DNA of 11,992 bases from Stramenopiles sp. TOSAG23-3 (lineage: Eukaryota; Sar). Numbering within the stretch: position 1 is the stretch's first letter; every line of letters starts with the position of its first letter. Where the stretch lies: positions 1-11,992 of the forward strand of contig LT642716.1 in assembly GCA_900128585.1 (NCBI GenBank), given 5' to 3'. Under the pieces are notes generated by a model that was given only the letters and a program-made list of their open reading frames with translations, made no database searches and had not been told where the DNA came from. The position numbers and the translations under genes were made by a program. Positions 1 through 7,222 of this stretch are shown one piece after another.

Positions 1-1
1 C

Positions 2-2083
2 TGGGCCGACGAGGGCGGCCGCGGGGACGAGTACGTTGTTGCGGACTACCGGAGCGGCGACGAAGGCGAGGGCGGGAGCATCTCCTTGCACGGGCTAGAG
101 GACTCCGACGATGAGTTTAACTCTGAACCGGACGAACGGGCCGTTTCCAGCGGCCAGGGCGACTTTGCGAACGTCAAAATATTGTTCTGCAGTCGCACGC
201 ACTCACAAATTTCTCAATTCATAAACGAGCTCAAGAAGACGGAGTTTTCCAGCAAGGTCAAAGTGATCTCGTTGGGGTCCAGGAAGAACCTCTGCATAAA
301 CGAAACCCTGAAGAAAAGGGCCAAGCAGACCACCCGTTTGAACGACTGCTGCATCGACTTGCAGAAAAATTCAAAGAAGGAGAAACGGTGTGTTTACTAC
401 GACAAGGAACTTCACAGATCGTTCGCCAGCCTGGCCCTCTCAAAGGTCCACGACATCGAGGATTTGGTGACCCTGGGGCGGCGGTCGCGGTCTTGCCCGT
501 ACTACGGTTCTCGGGAAGGGGTGGAAGGCGCAGACATCGTCACAATGCCTTACTCAATGCTACTGCACAAGAAGACCCGCGAGTCCCTAGGGGTGGACTT
601 GAAGGACCACATAGTCGTCTTGGACGAGGCGCACAACGTCGTTGACAGCATCAACCAGCTCTACTCCTGTATTCTTGCGAAGGGCCACATCGCCGCCTCC
701 CGCGAACACTTGAGAAGGTACAGGGACCGGTACGAGAGGCGGTTGAACGCAAAGAACCTCTCGTACATAAACCAGATTTTGACGGTCTTGAGCTGCTTGA
801 ATTCGTACTTGAGTACGCTCCAGAGCAGTGCGAGACCGGCGCATGGGGTTGGGACCGCGAACGGCTACGATCAGATTTTTACAATCAACGATTTTCTCAG
901 CTCGGTGGGGATTGACGACATGAACATGATCAAGTTGAACAAGTACCTGGACCGAAGCAATTTGTGCAACAAGTTGCACGGTTTTGTAGAGAAAAAGGCC
1001 GCGCCGGCGCTGCCCGAAGGCAGCAGCCCTGCAAAGGAGAGCGCCGGTGCGGACATTTCGAAGCACATGTCGCCCTTGTCAATTGTACAGACGTTTTTGT
1101 CCGCTCTGCTGAATTCTGACAGTGACGGACGAGTGCGCATTCAGAAAACTTCGGACGGGGCAGTATACCTGAAGTACATCATGCTAAACCCGGCCATTCA
1201 TTTCAAGAGCATTGTGAAGAACGCCCGAAGCATTGTGCTTGCAGGCGGAACGATGCAGCCCATATCTGGCGTGATCAGGGACTTGTTGGCGGTCCGACCG
1301 TCCGACGTCGACCTGTTCTCCTGTGGTCATGTCGTACCGTCCGAGAACCTTTTGACCATGATCATGGACAAGGGCCCCAACGGCAGGCCATTCAGTTTCA
1401 CCTACTCGGACCGGCAGCTGCCGTCCCAAATGCACGAGCTTGGAAGTTTGGTCGCCCAACTCTGCGCGACAGTGCCGAAAGGGCTGGTGGTGTTCTTTCC
1501 CTCGTACGTCTACCAGGAAAAAGTAATGAATCACTGGAAGCGGGTAGGGCTGATGGCAAGCATTGCCGGGAGAAAGTCGGTCTTTTTGGAGCCCCGGGAG
1601 TCGAGCAACGTGGATAGCACCCTTCGAGCGTACCAAAAGTGTATATCTGCGGAGGGGAACCACGGCGCAATAATATTCTGCGTGGTCAATGGAAAAATGT
1701 CGGAAGGCATTAACTTTGGCGACGACATGGCCCGCGCGGTGGTAATGATTGGCCTCCCCTTTGCGAACGCCAGCGATTGTGAGCTGAAGGAGAAGATGAA
1801 TTTTTTGGAACAAAAGCATCGTGACCCGAGCGTTGGTAAAGAGTATTACGAGGACTTGTGCATGAAGGCTGTCAACCAGTCCATTGGTCGCGCAATACGG
1901 CACATTAACGACTACGCCGCGATTCTACTTGTCGACGGGCGATACAAACGGAAGGGCATCCGGGACAAGCTGCCGAAGTGGATGGTGACCGAATTGCACG
2001 TCCCAGACACGTACGGCCGAAGCATTGGTCTGTTAAATCAATTTTACAAGAGGAAGATGATGGTGACGGGGCGGGAGGAGTGA
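2..2083 (+). CDS. DDX11: DDX11/CHL1-family Fe-S DNA helicase, 5' truncated by the window edge
   Basis: ATP-dependent 5'-to-3' DNA helicase of the XPD/FANCJ/DDX11 superfamily 2 group. In other eukaryotes DDX11/Chl1 acts in sister-chromatid cohesion and replication-fork repair in the nucleus. The frame is open from base 2, giving 693 codons. Counted from there: an acidic linker (about 1-55, including DEYVVADY, which resembles the DDX11 linker), motif Ia CSRTHSQ (63-69), Fe-S cysteines at 98, 116, 130 and 165 (spacing 18/14/35, with an extra Cys at 117), DEAH box (208-211), LAGGTMQP (413-420), VVFFPSY (496-502), GKMSEGINF (564-572) and motif VI QSIGRAIRH (626-634). The Walker A segment must lie upstream of the window. 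All visible motifs are intact and there is no intron. Overlapping AATAAA hexamers at 2176-2186 could serve polyadenylation. FANCJ or RTEL1 are less likely because the linker, the Cys spacing and the NDFL region match DDX11 best. Confidence 0.95.
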   Translation, partial: WADEGGRGDEYVVADYRSGDEGEGGSISLHGLEDSDDEFNSEPDERAVSSGQGDFANVKILFCSRTHSQISQFINELKKTEFSSKVKVISLGSRKNLCINETLKKRAKQTTRLNDCCIDLQKNSKKEKRCVYYDKELHRSFASLALSKVHDIEDLVTLGRRSRSCPYYGSREGVEGADIVTMPYSMLLHKKTRESLGVDLKDHIVVLDEAHNVVDSINQLYSCILAKGHIAASREHLRRYRDRYERRLNAKNLSYINQILTVLSCLNSYLSTLQSSARPAHGVGTANGYDQIFTINDFLSSVGIDDMNMIKLNKYLDRSNLCNKLHGFVEKKAAPALPEGSSPAKESAGADISKHMSPLSIVQTFLSALLNSDSDGRVRIQKTSDGAVYLKYIMLNPAIHFKSIVKNARSIVLAGGTMQPISGVIRDLLAVRPSDVDLFSCGHVVPSENLLTMIMDKGPNGRPFSFTYSDRQLPSQMHELGSLVAQLCATVPKGLVVFFPSYVYQEKVMNHWKRVGLMASIAGRKSVFLEPRESSNVDSTLRAYQKCISAEGNHGAIIFCVVNGKMSEGINFGDDMARAVVMIGLPFANASDCELKEKMNFLEQKHRDPSVGKEYYEDLCMKAVNQSIGRAIRHINDYAAILLVDGRYKRKGIRDKLPKWMVTELHVPDTYGRSIGLLNQFYKRKMMVTGREE

Positions 2084-2191
2084 GAATGAAACAGTGTATA
2101 ATCAAACCCCCAAAATGAAAATAAAAAAACAAAAAAACCCCAACAAATACTGTGATATTATACTACCAACTACAGAATAAAATAAATTAAC

Positions 2192-2259
2192 ACACCGGAG
2201 GCGGTCGATCCCCGCGGCTAAAAATATCAGGGCGTGGGCCGGCAAAATTTTACCGGTGT
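2192..2259. repeat. Short inverted repeat ACACCGG / CCGGTGT around a GC island
   Basis: ACACCGG at 2192-2198 is the exact reverse complement of CCGGTGT at 2253-2259, with 54 bases between. The enclosed DNA is clearly richer in G+C (CCCCGCGGC, GGGCGTGGGCCGGC) than the flanks. A 7-bp arm can arise by chance, so the main support is its coincidence with the GC island and with other TACCGG motifs nearby. No tRNA or other RNA fold was recognised. Confidence 0.3.
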
Positions 2260-2351
2260 ACATTATTATTAGTCTAGTATTTTAAATAGTACTACAAGAT
2301 TATCTCTTCTTCCTTTCTAGTCTAGTCTATTAAATAATTCGGCTATAATAA

Positions 2352-2359
2352 TACCGGTA
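2352..2359. promoter_or_regulatory. TACCGGTA palindrome, possible protein-binding site
   Basis: A perfect 8-bp palindrome of G/C-cored sequence in AT-rich spacer DNA. TACCGG or its complement also occurs at 2251-2256 and, as a head-to-head pair, at 4166-4178. All are in spacers upstream of plus-strand genes. A regulatory role is inferred only from this recurrence. Confidence 0.25.
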
Positions 2360-2412
2360 GATACGAGGCGACAAGTATTAATTTTATTAAATATCTTTTA
2401 TTAAATCTTCTT

Positions 2413-2435
2413 GGTGGTGGGTGGTGGGTGATGGG
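2413..2435 (+). other. G-rich run, candidate G-quadruplex
   Basis: Six G runs of two or three bases (GG, GG, GGG, GG, GGG, GGG), separated by single T or TGAT, sit in otherwise AT-rich DNA about 340 bp upstream of the hydrolase start. Four GG tiers are easily satisfied, so a two-layer quadruplex is plausible; a three-layer one would need a fourth GGG. It may equally be a diverged (GGT)n microsatellite. Confidence 0.4.
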
Positions 2436-2774
2436 ATGAGCTTTAAAAAAATAATAGAGGAGTATAATTTAGAAGATGAGGAAAAAAGACGTACTACAGG
2501 TATTTATATTAGACTATACACGTAGTACAAAAAACAACCGAGTACGAACCGAGAACCGAAGAACACAACCGAAGAAAAACGAAGAAAAATGGAAACTCCT
2601 CTCCTCCAACTACTTTTATTATTATATTAACCGGAACTCTGACCTTTTACTAACCATTTTGTTATACGATTTATATATCAAGTTGCACAGAAATGAAAGT
2701 CAAGCGAGGGTCGGTGGCTAACAGGAGGTGTATCCCACACACAGTACTTAAATTAGTCTTTTTATCTCAAAGAA

Positions 2775-3806
2775 ATGGCCGCTCGAATCCTTCCTTCTAT
2801 TCCGTCGGAACCGCGATATGAGAAGAAGTTTGTCAACGTCCTTGGCAAACGGATGGCTTACGTGGAGTATACAACGTTATCGGGTAGTACGGATACACAG
2901 GATACAATTGTCTTTGTCCATGGGAATCCGACCTCTTCCTACATGTGGCGAAATGTGATGCCTCATTGCGAAGAGCTTAAAGGGCTCGATGGGGGGAATG
3001 TTCGCCTCATCGCCCCAGACCTCATCGGGATGGGAGCTTCGGAGAAGCTCGATAATGTTGACGATCCTCATAGGTATTCGTTGAAAGAGCAGAGCAGGTA
3101 TTTCTCAGCGTTTTTAGAAGCGGTAAACGTGCGGAAACGCGTGACCATGGTAGCACACTCCTGGGGAGGTACACTGGCAGCGCACTGGGGTAGCCAGCAA
3201 AACCAAAGAGAAAATTCGGAGGCAGTGCGCGCCCTGGTGATTCTAGAGGTTGTTTACGTGCCTTTCCCGTCCTGGGAGCATGTGCCGAAGAAAATCCGTG
3301 GCGGTGTGAAACTGATGCTAAGGCCCCCTATTAAAGTGTGTTTTGGATGCTGCGGATCATTCGACCTCGGTGCCTTTCTAATCATGAAGAAAAACATGAT
3401 GCTCGAGTCCATGTCTGATCGTGTGAACCGCGCAGACTTTGGAGAGGCGGAGATGATGCACTACCGGCAGGGGTTCGAAAAGTCACACTCTCAGGGAATT
3501 GAGTCCCGGCGCCCAATCCTCTCCTTCGTGCGCTCCATTCCCGTAGCGGGAAAACCCCCTGAGGTCGTTGAGATAATGGATTCAGGGAGGGGATGGCTAG
3601 AGTCAAGCAGCACTCTTCCAATACTTTTTTTCAGCGTCCAGCCTGGGGTATTGAAGCAGGGGGACAGGGATTTCATCCGGGGGTTGGGGGAGAATGTGAC
3701 GGAGATTGAGGTGGAGGGCGGGCATATGGTGACGGAGGACAGTCCAGATGATGTTGGGAGTGGTATTGCGAAATGGTTTCGGGAAAAAGTAGCAGTAGAG
3801 CAGTGA
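2775..3806 (+). CDS. Haloalkane-dehalogenase-like alpha/beta hydrolase with Ser nucleophile
   Basis: A 343-residue alpha/beta hydrolase resembling bacterial HLD-II haloalkane dehalogenases (LinB/DhaA type) and Renilla luciferase along its whole length. Residues 49-58 read HGNPTSSYMW, the oxyanion/halide loop with Asn51. The nucleophile elbow AHSWGG has Ser129 followed by Trp130. Glu158 sits in the catalytic-acid position, the cap region includes RRPILSF..IPVAGKP (245-261), and GGHMVTEDSPDD (315-326) supplies catalytic His317. The family normally has Asp at the elbow (HDWG), which forms the ester intermediate with haloalkanes. Here codon TCC (3159-3161) gives Ser, so dehalogenation by the usual mechanism is not expected, and a Ser-His-Glu esterase-like triad is the natural reading. 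The start ATG has A at -3 and G at +4. There is no signal peptide or membrane segment, so it is probably cytosolic. Close similarity to bacterial HLD-II enzymes suggests possible ancient transfer. The substrate is unknown. Confidence 0.88.
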   Translation: MAARILPSIPSEPRYEKKFVNVLGKRMAYVEYTTLSGSTDTQDTIVFVHGNPTSSYMWRNVMPHCEELKGLDGGNVRLIAPDLIGMGASEKLDNVDDPHRYSLKEQSRYFSAFLEAVNVRKRVTMVAHSWGGTLAAHWGSQQNQRENSEAVRALVILEVVYVPFPSWEHVPKKIRGGVKLMLRPPIKVCFGCCGSFDLGAFLIMKKNMMLESMSDRVNRADFGEAEMMHYRQGFEKSHSQGIESRRPILSFVRSIPVAGKPPEVVEIMDSGRGWLESSSTLPILFFSVQPGVLKQGDRDFIRGLGENVTEIEVEGGHMVTEDSPDDVGSGIAKWFREKVAVEQ

Positions 3807-4165
3807 ACGATCCCCTCTTCAGAATAATTTAACTAAGAGGTTTGGGTACTCATCATATTATAACTACACCTCTTAATTATACTTCGTAGCATTTTTGTCG
3901 ATGTATATTATATTTTAAATAATAATAATATGGAAGAAAAAAAAACTAAAAAAAAAAAAAAAAACGCGCAAAAATCTTCTTTTTTTTTTTTGTGTGTTGT
4001 TGAGAAGGTCACATCATGGAGGAAGGAGGAGACACTTCTACCGTACCGTTGTCAATTCGCTGACGACTACTGCTGCTGTCTGTTGTTGTATTTAATAGAC
4101 GACTGACTAGTTAATATATCCGTCCGTCCTACTACCTCCTTCTTTGTCGACAATTGTTATTACTT

Positions 4166-4178
4166 TACCGGACCGGTA
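4166..4178. promoter_or_regulatory. Interrupted palindrome TACCGG-A-CCGGTA
   Basis: Two inverted 6-bp arms around a single A, about 130 bp upstream of the next start codon. The same core is seen as TACCGGTA at 2352-2359 and TACCGGTG at 2251-2258. The dyad shape fits a dimeric DNA-binding protein; no factor is identified. Confidence 0.3.
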
Positions 4179-4230
4179 CTTTGTTGCTTCGCGATACTAC
4201 ACACTCATAATAATTTAAGATCGAACAAAA

Positions 4231-4250
4231 GGTCAATGATGTCATGGACC
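4231..4250. promoter_or_regulatory. Imperfect 20-bp dyad containing TGATGTCA
   Basis: GGTC and GACC flank an ATGATGTCAT core. TGATGTCA differs by one base from the palindromic TGACGTCA recognised by many bZIP (CRE/ATF) factors. It lies 57 bp before the start codon of the F-box-like gene, a reasonable promoter position. One near-match is weak evidence. Confidence 0.25.
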
Positions 4251-4306
4251 GTCAGTTTCTCAGGTTTTTTTGCAGCAGCTGACGAAACGGCAGGCGCTTC
4301 GTTAAA

Positions 4307-6076
4307 ATGGCGACAAGTCCACCACCACCAGTGCTGCTCGATGTTGTTTGTATACCCCCGCTTTGGCCGATTTTAGACTGGCCTTCAATATTAAACCTTA
4401 GTTTGACATGCCGAGACTTTAAACATGTTGTAGACTCGCTGCTTTTGAGCCACTTAACAGTGAGGGGTGTCAAATCACGGAAGGCACTTGCTGCTGTATG
4501 CGCAGCATACCACTTGGGTGGACACTGTGTACCATTTGTTGTCAGTGGCTCACCCAACTTGTTGGCAATTGATTACCACGTGCAGATGTTTGATAATTGC
4601 ACTTTCCAAATTGGCGGTCACTGCGAATGGGATGGGTTTGAAGATACATTTCGCTTGTTGTTTCGGGAGGTAAAGTACCCTTCAACAGAGGCGGGCGCGG
4701 TCGCTACACCAGAATCTATTGGCGCTCTGTTCCGTCGTTTTTTGAACCCTCTCTACGACGAAAGCCGTCTGCTGTCTCCGGCATCACTGGGGCTTATTGG
4801 GCATTTATTGCCGGATGATTGCTACGTTGCACGATGGTGTCAGTTAAGTGTGTTTGGAAGCAAAGATAAAGCACATTTCGATGATGCCATGGACAAAATT
4901 TTGAGCCCAGGACATCACGAAAAATCTGAGGCGCGGTATTACCACCAAGGTTGCACGAATTCTGCACCGCTTTTGTATTGCCCACGGGCACCCCTTCCCG
5001 ATTCGTTGACACGAAACGACGTCATAAAATGGGCCCAGAACGAGTGCGAAGAAGCGTGGTATACACCATGGCAGCATTGTCCTCGGTCGGACACTTCCCA
5101 ACAGTTTGAAGAGGAGATGGTGGCCAAGTACGGCCAGTTAGCGAGACCATGTTATTCTGCTTACCTGGCCAACCAAAATTGTGAACCCACAAGTGCGACC
5201 CCTTTTTTGACGCCTTTGCAAAGTTTTGCGGAGAGGTCGTACCATTGGCCAAACATGCACCCGCTTTTGCCGACGCAACCTTCACAAAAGCTAAACGAGG
5301 CAACCGTGTTGGCGTACATGGATTTGCTGCAAAAAGCAAGCGCCCAGCACGAACGCCCGACCGTTCTTTTGCTTGAAGTGAAAGCGCACAAACACCAGGA
5401 GACGTATTTTTTCGTACTCGATGGGCACCATAAACTGGAGGCTTTGCAGCGCCTGAAGTCAACGGTAGGTTTGAAAAACCCACGAATCAATTTTTTGATC
5501 GTTTCACGCTTCGTGAAACCTGAATTGGATTGGATTGCAACTGATCAGCACTTTTACGACGATTTCAGCGGTATCAAAGAGCACAGGGGGGGACGGCACT
5601 TACTCGTTGCCGCCCGCGCCGCCGTCGAGTACGACGCAGCTTTGCGAACTATTCACGGTTGTTTTCAGGTGGCAAGTGTAGTTAGAAAACTTGTTGCTGA
5701 TGTAAGAAGGGTGGAGCAGGAACGGATCAAAGAGCTTCGCAATGAAAAGCTCGCGATAGTAGAAGAAATAGTATCCTTGCGCACGGGCCTGCGGGCGAAT
5801 GGCCTTGCAAAATCCTTGCCGCGCGTGGAATGGAAGAGGAACAAAATATTGGATGCCAAACCAAAGTGGACGGGGACTAATTGGAAGGAGATTAATGAGC
5901 CCAGATGGCATGACCTAACATTGACGGAATTACAAAAACTGCGCAATGGGTTAAGGGAAATTTGTACATCGAACGAATTGGGGGGGTTATTCCTCAAGTT
6001 TGCAGAGCCAGACTGGAAGCTACCGGAATTGCAAGGTTCGTTAAATATATTCGGTGGTGATGCGGATGATTACTAG
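4307..6076 (+). CDS. Uncharacterised protein with F-box-like N-terminus and ParB/Srx-like DGHH segment
   Basis: A 589-residue protein of unknown function. Residues about 16-50 resemble the second half of an F-box (WPSILNLSLTCRDFKHVVDS), suggesting binding to Skp1 in an SCF ubiquitin ligase, but the usual LPxEL opening is poor (IPPLWPIL). The middle (about 60-330) has no domain I recognise and is rich in His, Cys and Trp. Residues about 350-385 (VLLLEVK..YFFVLDGHHKLEAL) look like the core of the ParB/sulfiredoxin-like fold, in which a strand leads into a DGHHR-type loop; Asp372, Gly373, His374 and His375 are encoded at 5420-5431. A charged helix that may form a coiled coil spans about 455-495, and the end (540-589) is acidic. 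The ATG follows an in-frame TGA at 4280 and has A at -3 and G at +4. The gene is a single exon. Whether the DGHH segment binds nucleotide or acts as a nuclease cannot be said. Confidence 0.72.
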   Translation: MATSPPPPVLLDVVCIPPLWPILDWPSILNLSLTCRDFKHVVDSLLLSHLTVRGVKSRKALAAVCAAYHLGGHCVPFVVSGSPNLLAIDYHVQMFDNCTFQIGGHCEWDGFEDTFRLLFREVKYPSTEAGAVATPESIGALFRRFLNPLYDESRLLSPASLGLIGHLLPDDCYVARWCQLSVFGSKDKAHFDDAMDKILSPGHHEKSEARYYHQGCTNSAPLLYCPRAPLPDSLTRNDVIKWAQNECEEAWYTPWQHCPRSDTSQQFEEEMVAKYGQLARPCYSAYLANQNCEPTSATPFLTPLQSFAERSYHWPNMHPLLPTQPSQKLNEATVLAYMDLLQKASAQHERPTVLLLEVKAHKHQETYFFVLDGHHKLEALQRLKSTVGLKNPRINFLIVSRFVKPELDWIATDQHFYDDFSGIKEHRGGRHLLVAARAAVEYDAALRTIHGCFQVASVVRKLVADVRRVEQERIKELRNEKLAIVEEIVSLRTGLRANGLAKSLPRVEWKRNKILDAKPKWTGTNWKEINEPRWHDLTLTELQKLRNGLREICTSNELGGLFLKFAEPDWKLPELQGSLNIFGGDADDY

Positions 6077-6180
6077 CACATCGAGTATAACCCGGTGGCA
6101 CAATTTTGTGAAAATTCCAAGTTCAATTTGGTTACGCAAGATGTTACAATAATATATGAAACCAAACAGTCCACAGTTTA

Positions 6181-6213
6181 CACAAAGGAAACACAAAGGA
6201 AACACAAAGGAAA
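6181..6213 (+). repeat. Three tandem copies of CACAAAGGAAA
   Basis: Three exact head-to-tail copies of an 11-bp unit, running directly into an A-rich stretch, about 105 bp after the stop of the F-box-like gene. Probably within its 3' untranslated region. No function is apparent. Confidence 0.85.
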
Positions 6214-6527
6214 AAACTAAATTCAATAATAAATTTAACTTCATTTTTAACAAATGGGACAAGAGCATAGAAAACCTTAATAAACTCCTCGTAGTAATAA
6301 AGGTGCAACGAGCGTTCGAGTGTACCAATATTTATTATTAATTACGAGGCCTGTCCATTAATAGCTGTAATAGGGAGATATAGTTAAAAAATATACAGGA
6401 CGATTTTTTAAAATAGTTTTGTTTCATATATTCTTTACTCGAAATGTAGATAGTATATAGTATAGTGTGTAATAATTAAAAATAATCATAATATTTAAAA
6501 AGTATTCTATTCATATGTATATCAACT

Positions 6528-6736
6528 CTTTCTTTCTTTGTTTGTTTGTTTGTTTGTTTGTTTGTTTGTTTGTTTCTTTGTTTGTTTGTTTGTTTGTTTG
6601 TTTGTTTGTTTGTTTGTTTGTTTGTTTGTTTGTTTGTTTGTTTGTTTGTTTCTTTGTTTGTTCTTTGTTTGTTTCTTTGTTTCTTTGTTTGTTTGTTTCT
6701 TTGTTTGTTTGTTTGTTTCTTTCTTTCTTTCTTTCT
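6528..6736 (+). repeat. (TTTG)n/(TTTC)n tetranucleotide microsatellite
   Basis: About 52 four-base units. TTTG dominates the interior, with an uninterrupted run of 18 units at 6577-6648. TTTC units cap both ends and are scattered through the right half. One unit has lost a T (around 6661), which shifts the register. All six frames through it give only low-complexity peptides. The structure is that of a slippage-driven array with interruptions accumulating toward its right side. Confidence 0.97.
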
Positions 6737-7222
6737 CGTCTTCATAGACGACGACTATCCTAGTAAATTAAGGATATTCTATAATTTGTAGGTATTGTTT
6801 GATATTTTTTATAATACAATTCCTTACACTATTTAAAAATAAATATGGCCGTTGTTAAAATTTAAAATATTTCGTTAGAAAACAATATCCCTGTATAATA
6901 AATACAAGAATACAAAAGATTATACTTTTAAAAAAATGTGATTTATTTTTTGTCGTGTAACGCCAATAAATCTAAATTTCTACATCATTTCATATGCTAC
7001 ATTGTAATAACAATGTTATAGGAAACTTATTATAAAAAATGAACAATATTATACACGGTCTCTTTCACACACATGTTACGTTCCTTTTCCGTGAAAAAGA
7101 GAAGAATCAACCACAAGGATAAAATAGTAAATACCGTGGTGTTAAACGAGGAAACGAAAATCAGCGTGTACCAAACGCAGCAATCTTATCAACCAACAAC
7201 AACAATCTAAGCAAGATCAAAA

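Larger units (their letters stand above)
2084..2774. other. AT-rich spacer between the helicase and hydrolase genes
   Basis: This 691-bp stretch shows no convincing gene. It starts with A-rich 3' flanking DNA. A GC-richer island follows (about 2192-2260), then AT-rich sequence with two similar segments around AGTCTAGT..TATTAAATA or TTTTAAATA (about 2269 and 2317), a G-rich run at 2413-2435 and purine/AT-rich DNA up to the hydrolase start. An 81-codon frame at 2476-2721 is Lys/Asn/Tyr-rich with no domain signature and is taken as chance. The last 50-100 bases probably include the promoter and short leader of the hydrolase gene. Confidence 0.6.
3807..4306. other. Low-complexity spacer upstream of the F-box-like gene
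   Basis: This 500-bp stretch contains an A-tract (about 3940-3964) followed closely by a T-tract (about 3978-3991), then mixed DNA rich in CTG/TTG and CGAC words (about 4050-4200). A 15-codon ATG frame at 4016-4063 could be an upstream ORF if transcription starts that early, but nothing else supports it. The TACCGG pair (4166-4178) and an imperfect dyad (4231-4250) are listed separately. An in-frame TGA at 4280-4282 fixes the next gene's start downstream of it. Confidence 0.6.
6077..7222. other. AT-rich spacer with microsatellite array
   Basis: This 1,146-bp stretch has no credible gene. It holds the 3' flank of the preceding gene (AATAAA at 6228-6233), a small 11-bp tandem repeat, a 0.2-kb TTTG/TTTC array and about 480 bp of AT-rich DNA leading to RIB43A. 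Long frames through the array encode only Cys-Leu-Phe-Val or Lys-Gln-Thr-Asn repeats and are artefacts of the repeat. I looked for a ciliary X-box (RFX site) in the 150 bp before RIB43A and saw no good match. Confidence 0.65.

Noticed and set aside
1184-1903. 239-codon minus-strand open frame opposite the helicase gene
   Set aside because: Fully antisense to conserved helicase motifs; His/Arg-rich with no domain. A by-product of the coding strand's codon use.
2192-2260. GC island considered as a tRNA or small RNA gene
   Set aside because: No cloverleaf arms, no B-box-like GGTTCGAATCC and no TTTT terminator in a suitable place.
2476-2721. 81-codon plus-strand frame before the hydrolase gene
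   Set aside because: Lys/Asn/Tyr-rich translation of AT-rich DNA, no recognisable motif and composition of the spacer, not of the genes.
3935-3991. A-tract then T-tract considered as a terminator hairpin or retroposon tail
   Set aside because: Factor-independent hairpin terminators are a bacterial feature, the arms are only homopolymer and there are no target-site duplications or element body.
5022-5483. 153-codon minus-strand frame opposite the F-box-like gene
   Set aside because: Antisense shadow without domain signature.
6041-6328. 95-codon minus-strand frame after the F-box-like gene
   Set aside because: No ATG at its start, overlaps the end of a plus-strand gene and a short tandem repeat, and has a low-complexity hydrophobic translation.
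6476-6791. Several frames encoding Cys-Leu-Phe-Val or Lys-Gln-Thr-Asn repeats
   Set aside because: They are the tetranucleotide array read in different frames and on both strands; no unique coding sequence.
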